Positions 26,189 through 36,403 are shown, counted from the stretch's first letter. The stretch is DNA of 64,000 bases from Cytophagales bacterium (GCA_013298125.1 JAAFJP010000010.1:109310-173309), one strand, 5' to 3'. Made by a program: numbers and translations. Notes: generated by a model not told the origin, from the letters alone.

Positions 26189-27709
26189 CTAAATCTCTTG
26201 CTGCAACAAAACTATCTCCTCAAAATCCTCTGAAAGTTTATGACTCAATCGTTCAAAAATTTTAAAATATTTCATGTAAGTTTCATGATTTTTAGTATTT
26301 GGATGATAAGTTTCGATTGATTTCACGGTTGCGGCAGCCTCTTCTAAATTACTGTAAACTCCCAATTTTGTGAGTCCCATCAAGGCAGCACCCATCGCTA
26401 CGCTATCGTGATTATCGTTGATATGAACCGTTTTACCGAACATATCCGCTAATATTTGTGTCCACAAAGGCAAAGAAGCGTAAGCCCCATTGATGTAAAC
26501 ATCCTCAAAATTTCGATGTGTTTCTAAAATTTTTCCGATACTGTAAATTTCAAATAAAATGCCTTCCAATGTTGCTCGAACGAAGTGTTTTTGTTCGTGA
26601 TTAATGTTTAGACCAAAATACATTCCACGGGCGTTGGCGTTCCAGAGTGGAGCCCTTTCTCCTAATAAATATGGTAAAAAAAGTAAGCCATCTGCCCCTG
26701 ATTTCACATGAGAGGCTGTTTTGAACAAATCGTTTAAAATTTCATCAAATTCCAAACCTTCCGAAAAATCCCCAAATTGTTTGGCGAACCATTCAAAAAC
26801 TACGCCTCCGTTATTGGTAGGACCACCCGAAATATAGTAGTCTTCCGCTAATAAATAGTTGAAAAATCGTTGCTTTTCGTCCCTCAAAACTTGCTTATCT
26901 GCAACCCTCACCGCCCCACTTGAACCGATGGTTATGGTTGCCTTTCCTTCGCCAATAATGCCAGCTCCCAAAGTTGCCAAACATCCATCACTCGCACCTA
27001 TAATTAATTTGGTTTTGGGAGATAACCCCAACGTTACACAATACTCTTTTTTCAATTGTATCGAATCATTAAAAACCGAAACAGGCTCTGAAAGTCTTTC
27101 GGTTGAGATTCCCGCAAAATCAAGCGATTCTTGATGCCATTTGAGTTTATGAATATCAAAAAGCCCCGTCGATGAGGCGATACTATGGTCAATTACGTAC
27201 TCGCCTGTGAGTTGTTTTATGACATATTCTTTTAGAGAAATAAATTTATAGGTCTGAGCAAATCTTTCAGCATCATGATTTTTGAGCCAAGTTATTTTTA
27301 TTAAGGGAGACATTGGGTGAATAGGCGTTCCCGTAGTATGAAAAATATTGACGTGTTGGGGTAATTTTTTCAATAATTCAGCCTCTTTTACACCCCTATT
27401 GTCCGCCCAAATAATGGCATTACCGAGCGGATTACCACTTTTATCAACTGGCAAAACGCTGTGCATGGACGAACTAAAACAAATGGCTTTGACCTTGTAT
27501 TTATTGGGATGAATATGCTCATTGAGCAAATTTTTAAGGATAAATAAAGTTGTGATAAAAATCTGTTCGGGGTCTTGTTCGCTATAATCGGGTTGTGGGT
27601 GGAAGGTGGGATACGAACCTTTCTTCCAGCAAATTACCCTCCCATTCATATCAAATGCGTGAATTTTGACTGCCGATGTATTGATGTCGATGGTAAGAAG
27701 ACAATCCAT
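26189..27709 (-). CDS. FGGY-family gluconokinase, copy 1
   Basis: The 506-residue protein belongs to the FGGY sugar kinases and most resembles B. subtilis-type gluconokinase (GntK): ATP-binding and sugar motifs include CLLTIDINTSAVK at the N-terminus, AIIWADNRG near residue 115, the central IGASDGCLATLGAG near residue 240, ITIGSSGAVR, and the C-terminal NGAYASLPLWTQILADMFGK. It phosphorylates gluconate, or a similar sugar acid or ketose, to the 6-phosphate. A second gluconokinase lies at 34985, on the other side of the AraC/SusCD block. Both copies share the APxWNANARG/APIWDASAQG region and are clear paralogues. It is transcribed with or after the AraC gene on the minus strand. Confidence 0.85.
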   Translation of the reverse strand: MDCLLTIDINTSAVKIHAFDMNGRVICWKKGSYPTFHPQPDYSEQDPEQIFITTLFILKNLLNEHIHPNKYKVKAICFSSSMHSVLPVDKSGNPLGNAIIWADNRGVKEAELLKKLPQHVNIFHTTGTPIHPMSPLIKITWLKNHDAERFAQTYKFISLKEYVIKQLTGEYVIDHSIASSTGLFDIHKLKWHQESLDFAGISTERLSEPVSVFNDSIQLKKEYCVTLGLSPKTKLIIGASDGCLATLGAGIIGEGKATITIGSSGAVRVADKQVLRDEKQRFFNYLLAEDYYISGGPTNNGGVVFEWFAKQFGDFSEGLEFDEILNDLFKTASHVKSGADGLLFLPYLLGERAPLWNANARGMYFGLNINHEQKHFVRATLEGILFEIYSIGKILETHRNFEDVYINGAYASLPLWTQILADMFGKTVHINDNHDSVAMGAALMGLTKLGVYSNLEEAAATVKSIETYHPNTKNHETYMKYFKIFERLSHKLSEDFEEIVLLQQEI

Positions 27710-27730
27710 TTTTTAAAGTTTTATACGTGA

Positions 27731-27979
27731 GAACATCCCCCTTCCCCCTTCAAAGGGGGAGTAACCTTAGTGCAATTCCCCCTTTGAAGGCAGGGCTGTT
27801 AAGTTCTCTAAAAAATGTAGAATTTAGAACAAGGAATTCAGAATGGAGAAGTAAAAAGGTATAACTTTTCACATTTTTCATTCTAATATTCCTTCTAAAT
27901 TCTCCATTCCTTGTTCTGAATTCTGACTTGACTTTCAGAACTTAACAGCCCTGCCTTTGAAGGGGGCAGGGAGATGTTG
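27731..27979. repeat. Nested inverted-repeat structure between kinase and AraC gene
   Basis: AAGGCAGGGCTGTTAAGTTC (27787-27806, one more base also matches) is perfectly complementary to the block at 27937-27957. Outer arms with CCCCTTCAAAGG words lie at 27732-27756 and about 27954-27978. Inner arms carry GAATTTAGAACAAGGAATTC words (27829-27850 and 27888-27925). The structure is symmetrical about 27870 and would fold into a hairpin of roughly 120 bases per side. It occupies almost the whole 287-base gap. Confidence 0.85.
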
Positions 27980-27996
27980 TTGAAGTACTATTTTTT

Positions 27997-28881
27997 TCAA
28001 TCTTTACTTTTCCTAAACTCCCGAGGCGTATAACCTGTGAGTTTTTTGAAGGTTGAGGAGAAATGTTGAGATGAATAAAACCCTGTTTCCAGAGCAATAT
28101 CCGTTAGGCTCAAATCTTCCCTGTTTAATAATTTAATAGCTTCTGAAATCCTGATATTTATCAAATAATTCAAGGGCGAAAATCCTGAAAAGGCTTTTAC
28201 TTTTTCAGTAAATGCTGTTGTTCCTAAACCTACTAAGCCCGCCATCTCCTCCACCGTCCAGGGGTCAGACAGATTTTCACGCAAAGTCTGTTCCAGTTTC
28301 AAAAAAGTCTGTGGGAAGTCCCTTCTGAGGTTATCTTGCTTGCTCAAATGCCTTACTGCCGTGATCAAAAGTTCGTCTATCAAGTGATTAATTCGTGTAC
28401 GATACCCCATTTCCTGAGCAAATAATTCTGTTTCTAAATTCTGAAAAATTTGCTGACAAGATTTCAAACGACTCAAAATGGGTTTTTTATTTAATGACAA
28501 AATTTTACCAATAACCCGTTGGTCAGTTTCAGAAATCCCACTCCAATCTCCCAAAACTAACTCGCCATTTTGTTCAAAAACTTGCGGTTTAATTGTTATC
28601 CACATCAAAGAACCTATGTCAAAAACGCCTTTATTCCCACCCATTGTTTGCCAAGGACAAGTCATAGAAGTATCATTCGGGTAGAGCAAATAGGGCTGTC
28701 CGTCGATATTCCAGTCAAATTTTCCTTCTGTAATAAAACAAATCTTAATGCCTTCACTAAGTTTTATTTGATGAGAATGAAGCTGAATATTTTGAATTTT
28801 ATGATTGGCAAACTCAATAATGTACGGAAAAGTCTCTAACTCTTTTGATTTTTCTTGGTACAGTATAAATGGATTATTCAT
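27997..28881 (-). CDS. AraC-family transcriptional regulator
   Basis: The 294-residue protein has an N-terminal cupin-like sensing domain (residues about 15-150, with the ligand-pocket segment LSEGIKICFITEGKFDWNID) and a C-terminal double helix-turn-helix (about 195-292) containing WTVEEMAGLVGLGTTAFTEK and LTDIALETGFYSSQHFSSTF then KKLTGYTPREFRKS. It is divergent from susC across a 150-base promoter region and is followed by a gluconokinase gene. The position suggests it senses a sugar or sugar acid and activates the SusCD and gluconate genes. There is a long inverted repeat after its stop, before the kinase. Confidence 0.9.
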   Translation of the reverse strand: MNNPFILYQEKSKELETFPYIIEFANHKIQNIQLHSHQIKLSEGIKICFITEGKFDWNIDGQPYLLYPNDTSMTCPWQTMGGNKGVFDIGSLMWITIKPQVFEQNGELVLGDWSGISETDQRVIGKILSLNKKPILSRLKSCQQIFQNLETELFAQEMGYRTRINHLIDELLITAVRHLSKQDNLRRDFPQTFLKLEQTLRENLSDPWTVEEMAGLVGLGTTAFTEKVKAFSGFSPLNYLINIRISEAIKLLNREDLSLTDIALETGFYSSQHFSSTFKKLTGYTPREFRKSKD

Positions 28882-29033
28882 GTGTCTTGAAAATCTTGAA
28901 GTAAAATTAGGTCAATTTTTTATAAAAATATTACAAAATTCACCACTTAGAAAAAATGAAAGTTTTTCTTTGAATAATGATGAAACTTTACATCGTTGAA
29001 ACAATTACTCATTTAAAATTTAAATTAAAAGTT

Positions 29034-32000
29034 ATGAAAAAAAATAGACTAATAGGGTCTCTTATTTCCCAAAAACTGCCCCAAATAGCCTTTGGGATAG
29101 TTTTTGTGTTATTCACCCTTACCACTTTTGCACAAGATATTTCCATCAAAGGAACGGTATCAGATAAATCTAATAGTGGTATTGCGGGTGTTGCCGTTAA
29201 GATAAAGGGAACAACTCGGGGAACAAGCACAGACGCAACTGGAAATTTTAAAATTTCGGTTGGTAATAATGCTACTCTGATTTTTAGTGCCATTGGTTAT
29301 GGAACTAAGGAAATCTTGGTAAGTAATAAAACGACCATTGATGTAATCTTAGACGATGAAGTACAAAATTTGGGGGAGGTCGTTGTAACGGCTTTGGGTA
29401 TTAAAAAGGATGCTAAAAAGTTAGGCTATTCGGTATCTTCCATTACCCGTGAGGCTCTTACTGAAAACCGTACGCCTAATTTTATGAACTCCTTACAAGG
29501 ACAAATTGCGGGTGTAAATATTTCTCCATTAGGAACTGGACCAGCGGGAACTTCTAAAATCAGAATTAGAGGACAAAGTTCTATCTCAGGTCAAAATACC
29601 CCTCTAATTGTTGTGAATGGAGTTCCAATTGATAACACTAACTTCGGAACAAACCCCAACAATGCAGGTTCGGATAATTCCATTGGTGTTCGTGGAGGGG
29701 GAAATACCTCTGACGGCGGTGACGGACTTTCGAGTATAAACCCTGATGATATTGAGAATATGACCGTTTTGAAAGGTGCAACGGCGGCAGCTTTGTACGG
29801 CTCACGGGCGAAGGATGGTGTGATTATGATTACGACCAAAACCAAAGGTGATTCAAAAGGGATTGGCGTAACGTATAATTCAAACTTCACTAACGATACT
29901 CCGCTTGATTTTACGGATTATCAATATATTTATGGACAAGGAGAAAATGGAGTACGTCCAACCAGTGCCAATCCAACTTCTGGACAGTGGTCTTTCGGAG
30001 AGAAATTTCAACCTGGCATGACACAGGTACTTTTTGATGGTGTAACTGTTCCTTATGAACCCGTTTATAACAGAATTAGAAAATTTTTCAGAGATGGAAC
30101 AAATTTCACAAATACCGTTGCACTTTCGTCAGGTTCAGAAAAAGGTGGATTTACGATGTCATTTGCAAACACCGACAATAGAGGAGTTGTGCCAAACAAT
30201 ACTTTTAATCGTAAAACCATAAACTTAGGCATTGCTTATGATATTTCATCAAAATTAAATGTTTCAGGTAACATTAATTATTCAAATGAAACCAACAAAA
30301 ACCCGCCTAACATCGCCAATCAGGACAATTCTATTCCAACTGCAATTTACAATATGGCAAACTCAATGCCTTTTGATTTGTTGGAAGCTAAGAAATTTGA
30401 TGCCAACGGAAATGAGTTTGTGTATTCAAGATTCAGAAACAGAACCAATCCCTATTTCACTTTATCTCAACAATTTCAAAACATTATTCGAGACAGAATT
30501 TTTGGAAATATTACAGTAAAATACAAATTATTAGATTGGTTATCTGTACAAGGTAGAATAGGACAAGATTACTGGTCACGTGACCAAGATTATAACAACT
30601 TCCCAACAGGTCAAGCCTCCTTAGCACCCGCACCCGCAGGATTTTCAAATGGCGTTTATACCCAAGAATCTCGTAGATTAAGGGAAACTAATGTTGATTT
30701 TTTGGTTAATGCCACTAAAACATTTGGTGATTTTGGGATTGATTTGAATCTTGGAGGAAATCAGATGTACAAGCGTGTAGATTTAAACTCAACTCAGGTA
30801 ACGGATTTTGTAGTTCGTGATTTATATACCGTAATGAATGGTCGTGTGAAAGACCCTATTTATGGTTTAGCTGAAAATGCTGTAAATTCACTATATGGTG
30901 CGGCTGAATTTTCGTACATGAATACATTATTCATTAATGTTACAGGTAGAAATGACTGGTTTTCAACACTTTCCAAAGAGAACAATAATATATTTTACCC
31001 TTCAATATCAGGAAGTTATGTATTCTCTCAATCGTTTGAAAATGCACCAAGCTGGTTAAGTTTTGGAAAATTAAGGATGGCTTACGCAGAGGCAGGGAGT
31101 GATAATTCTGTTGCTCCTTATTCAAACAATCTTTATTATGGAATAAATGCTAATCTGTTTGCGAATCCTTCTGGCATATTTCAACCTGTGGGTGGTTCGT
31201 TAGGATTAACAATTCCAAATACTAATTTGAGACCAAGTAAGACATCAGAAGCTGAAATAGGGCTTGAATTAAAATTGTTTAAAAATAGATTATCATTAGA
31301 TGTAACTGGTTATCGCAAAACTACCAAAGACCAAATAGTTTCTTCACAAGTTTCTGACGCTTCTGGATTTACAAGTACAGTAATCAATAGTGGAATCAGT
31401 AGAAATGATGGTATTGAGATGCTGATAGGATTTTCACCTGTCAAAAATAAAGATTTTCAATGGAATGTGTCTTTCAATAGTTCGTATAACATTACAAAAG
31501 TGTTGAGCCTGACAACGGATGATGATGGAACTCCTGAAAAAGACTATAACAAAGATGGAAGACCCGAAAGATTTACCACTGGTACGCACGTATTCAATGG
31601 TGAAGTTCGCCAAGTTGTAGGGCAGGAAATGGGGCAGATTTATGGCTTTGGATTCAGAAGAAACGATGCAGGTCAAATGGTTTTTGGAACAAACGGTCTT
31701 CCATTAAGAACGACTGATTTGATTTCCTACGGAAGTGCTTTGCCCAAATGGACTGGTGGATTTACCAATTCTTTCAATTACAGAGGTATTTCATTGTCTT
31801 TCTTGATTGACTTCAAATTAGGAAATATGATGTTGTCGGGTACAAATTTCAATGCAGTTCGTCATGGTTTGCATCAAATGACTTTACAGGGTCGTGAAGA
31901 AGGTGGTGTTGTGGGTGTTGGAGTTACTGAAAAAGGCGAGCCTAATACTGTAAAAGCGAACGTTCAAGATTATTGGTCGGTAGTGAGGTCATTGGCATTG

Positions 32001-32267
32001 GTTGAGCCTGTGGTGTATGACGGTGGGTATTGGAAGCTACGTCAAATTACGGCTGGTTATGATTTGACAAAGTTTTTACCTAAAAGTTTCCCTGTAAAAG
32101 GTCTGAAATTAAGCATTACGGCAAACAACGTTTTGATGTTGAAAAAATGGGTGCCTAATATCGACCCCGATTCATTCGGTTATTCTTCGGATAATTTGGT
32201 GGGTATGGAATCAACAGGTTTGCCATCAACACGTAGCATCGGATTTAACTTGAATGCTAAGTTTTAG
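29034..32267 (+). CDS. SusC/RagA-family TonB-linked outer membrane transporter
   Basis: The ATG at 29034 (MKKNRLIGSLISQKLPQIAF) is preferred because it gives a normal signal peptide ending near TTFAQ; the longer frame from 28977 adds 19 residues. About 1077 residues, usual for SusC. After the signal peptide comes a carboxypeptidase D regulatory-like domain (ISIKGTVSDKSNSGIAGVAV, about 30-105), then the TonB box and plug (LGEVVVTALGIKKDAKKLGY, near 120) and a large beta-barrel ending in aromatic F at the C-terminus (GFNLNAKF). It imports a glycan or other nutrient with its lipoprotein partner SusD, encoded immediately downstream. The neighbouring gluconate genes suggest a sugar-acid substrate. 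Confidence 0.93.
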   Translation: MKKNRLIGSLISQKLPQIAFGIVFVLFTLTTFAQDISIKGTVSDKSNSGIAGVAVKIKGTTRGTSTDATGNFKISVGNNATLIFSAIGYGTKEILVSNKTTIDVILDDEVQNLGEVVVTALGIKKDAKKLGYSVSSITREALTENRTPNFMNSLQGQIAGVNISPLGTGPAGTSKIRIRGQSSISGQNTPLIVVNGVPIDNTNFGTNPNNAGSDNSIGVRGGGNTSDGGDGLSSINPDDIENMTVLKGATAAALYGSRAKDGVIMITTKTKGDSKGIGVTYNSNFTNDTPLDFTDYQYIYGQGENGVRPTSANPTSGQWSFGEKFQPGMTQVLFDGVTVPYEPVYNRIRKFFRDGTNFTNTVALSSGSEKGGFTMSFANTDNRGVVPNNTFNRKTINLGIAYDISSKLNVSGNINYSNETNKNPPNIANQDNSIPTAIYNMANSMPFDLLEAKKFDANGNEFVYSRFRNRTNPYFTLSQQFQNIIRDRIFGNITVKYKLLDWLSVQGRIGQDYWSRDQDYNNFPTGQASLAPAPAGFSNGVYTQESRRLRETNVDFLVNATKTFGDFGIDLNLGGNQMYKRVDLNSTQVTDFVVRDLYTVMNGRVKDPIYGLAENAVNSLYGAAEFSYMNTLFINVTGRNDWFSTLSKENNNIFYPSISGSYVFSQSFENAPSWLSFGKLRMAYAEAGSDNSVAPYSNNLYYGINANLFANPSGIFQPVGGSLGLTIPNTNLRPSKTSEAEIGLELKLFKNRLSLDVTGYRKTTKDQIVSSQVSDASGFTSTVINSGISRNDGIEMLIGFSPVKNKDFQWNVSFNSSYNITKVLSLTTDDDGTPEKDYNKDGRPERFTTGTHVFNGEVRQVVGQEMGQIYGFGFRRNDAGQMVFGTNGLPLRTTDLISYGSALPKWTGGFTNSFNYRGISLSFLIDFKLGNMMLSGTNFNAVRHGLHQMTLQGREEGGVVGVGVTEKGEPNTVKANVQDYWSVVRSLALVEPVVYDGGYWKLRQITAGYDLTKFLPKSFPVKGLKLSITANNVLMLKKWVPNIDPDSFGYSSDNLVGMESTGLPSTRSIGFNLNAKF

Positions 32268-32276
32268 GATTACTTC

Positions 32277-32330
32277 GCAATTGATGGAACACAGATGACA
32301 CAGATGCTTCGCAACTCAGATTCACACAGA
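32277..32330. repeat. ACACAGATG word block
   Basis: Short direct words GGAACACAGATGACACAGAT and CACACAGATTT occur in the susC-susD gap. No inverted partner is obvious, so this is a single-arm example of the word-type intergenic DNA. Confidence 0.45.
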
Positions 32331-32409
32331 TTTCAGAAACTGAATTGTATTTCATGTGCAAACGTTTCTGTAAAAATCAAATAACTTATTTTTTAAAATA
32401 GAAATTCTT

Positions 32410-33948
32410 ATGAAAATCAATAATAAATATTTTTCCAAAACCCTGATATTGAGCGTATTACTTAGTTTTTCTATAAGTAGTTGCGACAAAGGTTTTGATG
32501 AATTGAATATTAATAAAACGGCAGCAACTGCCATTAATCCAGTATTCACATTAAACAATGCAACGATAAATGCTTCATTTCCGAATGGAATATTAATTTA
32601 CGAAATGGGTATCGTTCAACAAATTATTAGTCCAAATTCGGGCGTAATAACTGGGGCAAATTTCAATCAAGATAATAGAGATGTAACGTCACAAATCTGG
32701 CAACGTCATTTTCGTTCAGTTGTACGAAATACCTACGATGTCATTTCAACTACGAAAAATTTGCCCAATCGCTCAAATCTGTACAACATGGCTCGGATTT
32801 TACAGGCATATTCTTTCATGGTTTTGACAGATAATTACGGTGATATTCCTTACACAGATGCAGGGAAGGGATATACTGACCAAATTACGCTTCCAAAATA
32901 CGATACGCAACAGACAGTTTACACAGGAATTATCAAGGAATTAACCGAAGCAACAGCCGCCTTAGATGCCTCAAAAACCATAGAAGTTGCCGATGTATTG
33001 TATGGTGGAAATGTTGGTCTCTGGAAAAAATTTGGAAACTCTTTGTTACTCCGTGCGGGTATGAGATTATCGAAAGTTGATGTGGCACAAGCCCAACAAG
33101 TGGTGCAGAGAGCGTTTCAGGCGGGTGTTATGGATGCCAACGCTGATAACGCTTTCATAAAACATGATGCTAATTATTTGAATGGAGTAGGGCAATTATT
33201 GAATTCAACGGAAGCCAATAACTTCTATTTGGCGGCACCTTTTGTTGATTATTTACAAAAAACCAACGACCCCCGATTACGTTCAATTGCAGTGAGATAC
33301 GTAGGGGCTTCATCTGGACCTGACCAAGTTGCCTCAAAAGCATCAACTGACCCAACAGTACAAATTGGAATGCCTTTTGGATTTGATAATAGCTCAATTC
33401 GTACGGAAGTTACCAAGTCAAAATTGGCAAGTTTTTATGATTATAGTCAGGCTGATAGAACCAGAATGGCTAAGACAACCGCTCCAATGTTCTTGGTAAC
33501 TGCCGCTCAAACTCAATTATTATTGGCTGAGGCTGCACAACGTGGGTGGGTTACGGGTACAACAGCTGAGACTTTTTTTAATCGTGGCGTAAAATTACAC
33601 ATGGAACAAATGGCAATATTTGATGCCAATTCAGCGGTTTCTGCCTCGGCAATTGATGCTTACCAAAAAGCAAATCCGTATAATGCAAACACGGCTTTGG
33701 AGCAAATCAATACACAATATTGGGTGGCATCGTTTCTGAATGGACCAGAAGCATTTGCTAATTTCCGTAGAAGTGGATTCCCAAATCTTTCTCCAAATCC
33801 ATATCCAGGAAAAGCCATAAAAGGTAATTTTATTAGAAGATTAACTTATCCAAATTCTGAAATATCAGTGAATAAAAAGAATGTTGATGAAGCTGTTAGT
33901 CGGATTGGGGCGGATGATTTGGATGCGAAGGTTTGGTGGGATAAGTAG
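32410..33948 (+). CDS. SusD/RagB-family nutrient-binding lipoprotein
   Basis: The 512-residue lipoprotein has a signal peptide with lipobox SISSC (Cys near residue 25) followed by DKGFDELNINKTAATAINPV, typical of the SusD-like_2 branch (PF12771 type). TPR-like helices follow: YNMARILQAYSFMVLTDNYG with DIPYTDAG near residues 130-155 is the family signature. It sits as a lid on the SusC barrel. The C-terminal KVWWDK is usual. The gene lies 142 bases after susC. The next gene, gnd, follows after 114 bases with an ACTTCCCGAAAGT hairpin between, which could attenuate or stabilise the transcript. Confidence 0.92.
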   Translation: MKINNKYFSKTLILSVLLSFSISSCDKGFDELNINKTAATAINPVFTLNNATINASFPNGILIYEMGIVQQIISPNSGVITGANFNQDNRDVTSQIWQRHFRSVVRNTYDVISTTKNLPNRSNLYNMARILQAYSFMVLTDNYGDIPYTDAGKGYTDQITLPKYDTQQTVYTGIIKELTEATAALDASKTIEVADVLYGGNVGLWKKFGNSLLLRAGMRLSKVDVAQAQQVVQRAFQAGVMDANADNAFIKHDANYLNGVGQLLNSTEANNFYLAAPFVDYLQKTNDPRLRSIAVRYVGASSGPDQVASKASTDPTVQIGMPFGFDNSSIRTEVTKSKLASFYDYSQADRTRMAKTTAPMFLVTAAQTQLLLAEAAQRGWVTGTTAETFFNRGVKLHMEQMAIFDANSAVSASAIDAYQKANPYNANTALEQINTQYWVASFLNGPEAFANFRRSGFPNLSPNPYPGKAIKGNFIRRLTYPNSEISVNKKNVDEAVSRIGADDLDAKVWWDK

Positions 33949-33984
33949 GAAAGATTTTAATTTTGAGTTGGGAAGATTCTTAAT

Positions 33985-34019
33985 AACTTCCCGAAAGTTT
34001 TTTCTACTTTCGGGAAGTT
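33985..34019. repeat. ACTTCCCGAAAGT hairpin, locus 3
   Basis: AACTTCCCGAAAGT (33985-33998) and ACTTTCGGGAAGTT (34006-34019) are perfect complements with a T-rich 7-base loop, between susD and gnd on the same strand. Confidence 0.95.
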
Positions 34020-34062
34020 GAAACTACCTTTGGAAATAAATTATCAGTAACCAAAAAATATA

Positions 34063-34959
34063 ATGCAAATAGGAATAATAGGATTAGGAAAAATGGGGTT
34101 TAACCTTGCCCTAAATTTAAAAAGAAATGGCTACGAAGTAATAGCCAATGATGTGAATACCGATTTTGTTCAAAAAATAGCTATTGAAAATATCAAAACT
34201 GCCAATTCTATTCAAGATTTATGTCAGCAATTAACAGCAAGAAAAGTAATATGGTTAATGGTGCCTGCGGGTGAAATTGTCGATAATGTGATTGAATCAT
34301 TGATCCCCTTTCTTAAACCCCAAGATATTATTATAGACGGCGGAAATTCAAATTATAAAGACTCTCAAAGACGATATAACTATCTCAAAACCAAATCAAT
34401 AGACTTCTTGGATTGCGGAACTTCGGGCGGAACGTCAGGGGCATTAAACGGTGCTTGCACGATGGTTGGAGGAGATGATGAAGTTTTTAATTATGTTGAA
34501 AAAGTATTCAAAGACATCTCCGTTACGGATGGGTATTTACACACGGGCGAGGCAGGAAGTGGACATTTTACGAAGATGGTTCACAACGGAATCGAATACG
34601 GCATGATGCAGTCAATCGCCGAAGGATTTGAAGTTTTTGAACATTCAGAATTTAAAATTGACTTCCAAAAAACCGCTAAAATGTTAAATCACGGCTCGGT
34701 GGTGAGAGGTTGGTTGATGGAATTAACGGAAAATGCTTTCAAAAAAGACCCAAATTTAGAATCCATCAAAGGCATTATGCACTCCTCGGGCGAAGGCAAA
34801 TGGACATTAGAAACTGCCTTAGACTTAGGTGTTCCAACACCCGTGATAGCTATGTCCGTAATGATGCGTTACCGTTCACAAATGACAGACACGTTTTCTG
34901 GAAAAGTAGTCGCCGCTCTTAGAAATGAGTTCGGTGGTCATGCGGTTGAGAAAAAATAA
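34063..34959 (+). CDS. gnd: 6-phosphogluconate dehydrogenase, short NAD-type
   Basis: The 298-residue protein is the short (about 300-residue) class of decarboxylating 6-phosphogluconate dehydrogenase (YqeC/GndA-like), not the ~470-residue NADP form. The Rossmann motif is IGIIGLGKMGFNLALNLKRN (residues 3-22) with an acidic D at the second strand (IANDVNTDF), which favours NAD. The substrate-binding signature is DCGTSGGTSGALNGACTMVG near residue 115, and the catalytic Lys lies in HFTKMVHNGIEYGMMQ near residue 170. It converts 6-phosphogluconate to ribulose-5-phosphate and CO2. The gluconokinase gene starts 25 bases later, so the two steps of gluconate catabolism are encoded together. Confidence 0.93.
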   Translation: MQIGIIGLGKMGFNLALNLKRNGYEVIANDVNTDFVQKIAIENIKTANSIQDLCQQLTARKVIWLMVPAGEIVDNVIESLIPFLKPQDIIIDGGNSNYKDSQRRYNYLKTKSIDFLDCGTSGGTSGALNGACTMVGGDDEVFNYVEKVFKDISVTDGYLHTGEAGSGHFTKMVHNGIEYGMMQSIAEGFEVFEHSEFKIDFQKTAKMLNHGSVVRGWLMELTENAFKKDPNLESIKGIMHSSGEGKWTLETALDLGVPTPVIAMSVMMRYRSQMTDTFSGKVVAALRNEFGGHAVEKK

Positions 34960-34984
34960 AGACCTCTCTAAATCTTAAAAATTA

Positions 34985-36403
34985 ATGAACCATTTTTATA
35001 TAGGTATAGACATAGGCACAACCGCCACCAAAGCTATGGTCTTTACCAGAGAGGGAAAAGTGGTTGATTATCAGTGCATTACTTACGCAATGCACCATCC
35101 AAAACCCGATTGGAGCATTCAAAAACCTTCCGAAGTATTGAATGCAGTGATTGAGTGTATCGAAAATTTAACTAAAATAATCACACCTCAATTCATTAGT
35201 TTTAGTGCCGCCATGCACAGTATTATTGCCATTGATTCAAACGGAGAACCACTGACCGATGCCATACTTTGGGCAGATAATCGAGCTTCTGCAATTGCTA
35301 AAAACCTTAGAGAAAGTGATTTAGGACAACAATTTTACGAAAAAACGGGCATTCCCATCCATACATTTTGCCCCATGACAAAGATTCTTTGGCTAAAAGA
35401 AAATGAACCCGATATCTTTGCAAAAACTTACAAGTTCATCAGTCTGAAAGAATACATTTGGCATCATCTCACGGGCGAGTATGTAATAGATTCGTCCATG
35501 GCATCTGGTACGGGTATGATGAATATTGAGTGTTTATGTTGGAATGATAAAATCTTAAATTTTGCTGGAATTCGTCAAGATAAACTCTCTCCCATAGTTC
35601 CGCCTACTTATACCGCTCAAAGTTTAAAAAACGGTCACACATTAATTATCGGGGGGGCAGATGGAGCTTTGGCAAGCCTGGGAACAGGTGCTATGAAGCA
35701 AAATAAAATGTCCTTGACGATTGGCACAAGTGGGGCAGTTCGATTGCCCATCAATAAGCCATTTATGGATACAAAAATGAGAGTTCAATGTTATCATCTC
35801 ATTGACAATCAATATCTTACGCTGGGGGCAGTTAATAATGGAGCGGTAATTTTACAGTGGTTGAAAGAGTCAATTTTAAAAACAGATGAGTCGTTTGATG
35901 AATTGATTTTACAAGCTAATAATGCTCCCGTTGGGTCGGATGGGTTAATTTTTGTGCCTTATTTATTGGGTGAAAGAGCCCCAATTTGGGATGCTTCCGC
36001 CCAAGGGACGCTCTTAGGAATCACCATCAATCACACAAAAGAACATCTCATTCGGGCAACCCTCGAAGGCATTTTATTTGGACTATTGAGTATAACTGAA
36101 ATATTACTACCTGTTAAAAAAGAACGAGAGCAAATCACCATCATGGCAAGTGGAGGATTCACGAAAAATGATGTTTGGTTACAGATTGCAGCCGACATTT
36201 TTCAAATGAAGGTGGCAGTCTCTCAAAAAGTTGAAGGCTCGGCTTGGGGAGCGGTTCTCATTGGTTTCATGGCGTTTGGGATTGAATCTCAACAACATGA
36301 CATCGAAGAAAAAATATTTCTCCCAAATAAAGCAAATCACCTTGTTTATCAAGAAAATTTTAGGAAATTCAGTAAAGTTTATGAGGCTTTAAAGGATTTA
36401 TAA
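34985..36403 (+). CDS. gntK: FGGY-family gluconokinase, copy 2
   Basis: The 472-residue FGGY kinase starts MNHFYIGIDIGTTATKAMVF (ATP-binding). Key landmarks are ILWADNRAS near residue 98, IIGGADGALASLGTGAM near residue 220, LTIGTSGAVRLP, and the C-terminal ASGGFTKNDVWLQIAADIFQ. The family includes B. subtilis GntK. Position between gnd and gntP makes gluconate the most likely substrate: gluconate to 6-phosphogluconate, then Gnd. It is a paralogue of the kinase at 26189. Which copy is the main enzyme, or whether they have different substrates such as gluconate and a related aldonate, is not visible. Confidence 0.9.
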   Translation: MNHFYIGIDIGTTATKAMVFTREGKVVDYQCITYAMHHPKPDWSIQKPSEVLNAVIECIENLTKIITPQFISFSAAMHSIIAIDSNGEPLTDAILWADNRASAIAKNLRESDLGQQFYEKTGIPIHTFCPMTKILWLKENEPDIFAKTYKFISLKEYIWHHLTGEYVIDSSMASGTGMMNIECLCWNDKILNFAGIRQDKLSPIVPPTYTAQSLKNGHTLIIGGADGALASLGTGAMKQNKMSLTIGTSGAVRLPINKPFMDTKMRVQCYHLIDNQYLTLGAVNNGAVILQWLKESILKTDESFDELILQANNAPVGSDGLIFVPYLLGERAPIWDASAQGTLLGITINHTKEHLIRATLEGILFGLLSITEILLPVKKEREQITIMASGGFTKNDVWLQIAADIFQMKVAVSQKVEGSAWGAVLIGFMAFGIESQQHDIEEKIFLPNKANHLVYQENFRKFSKVYEALKDL

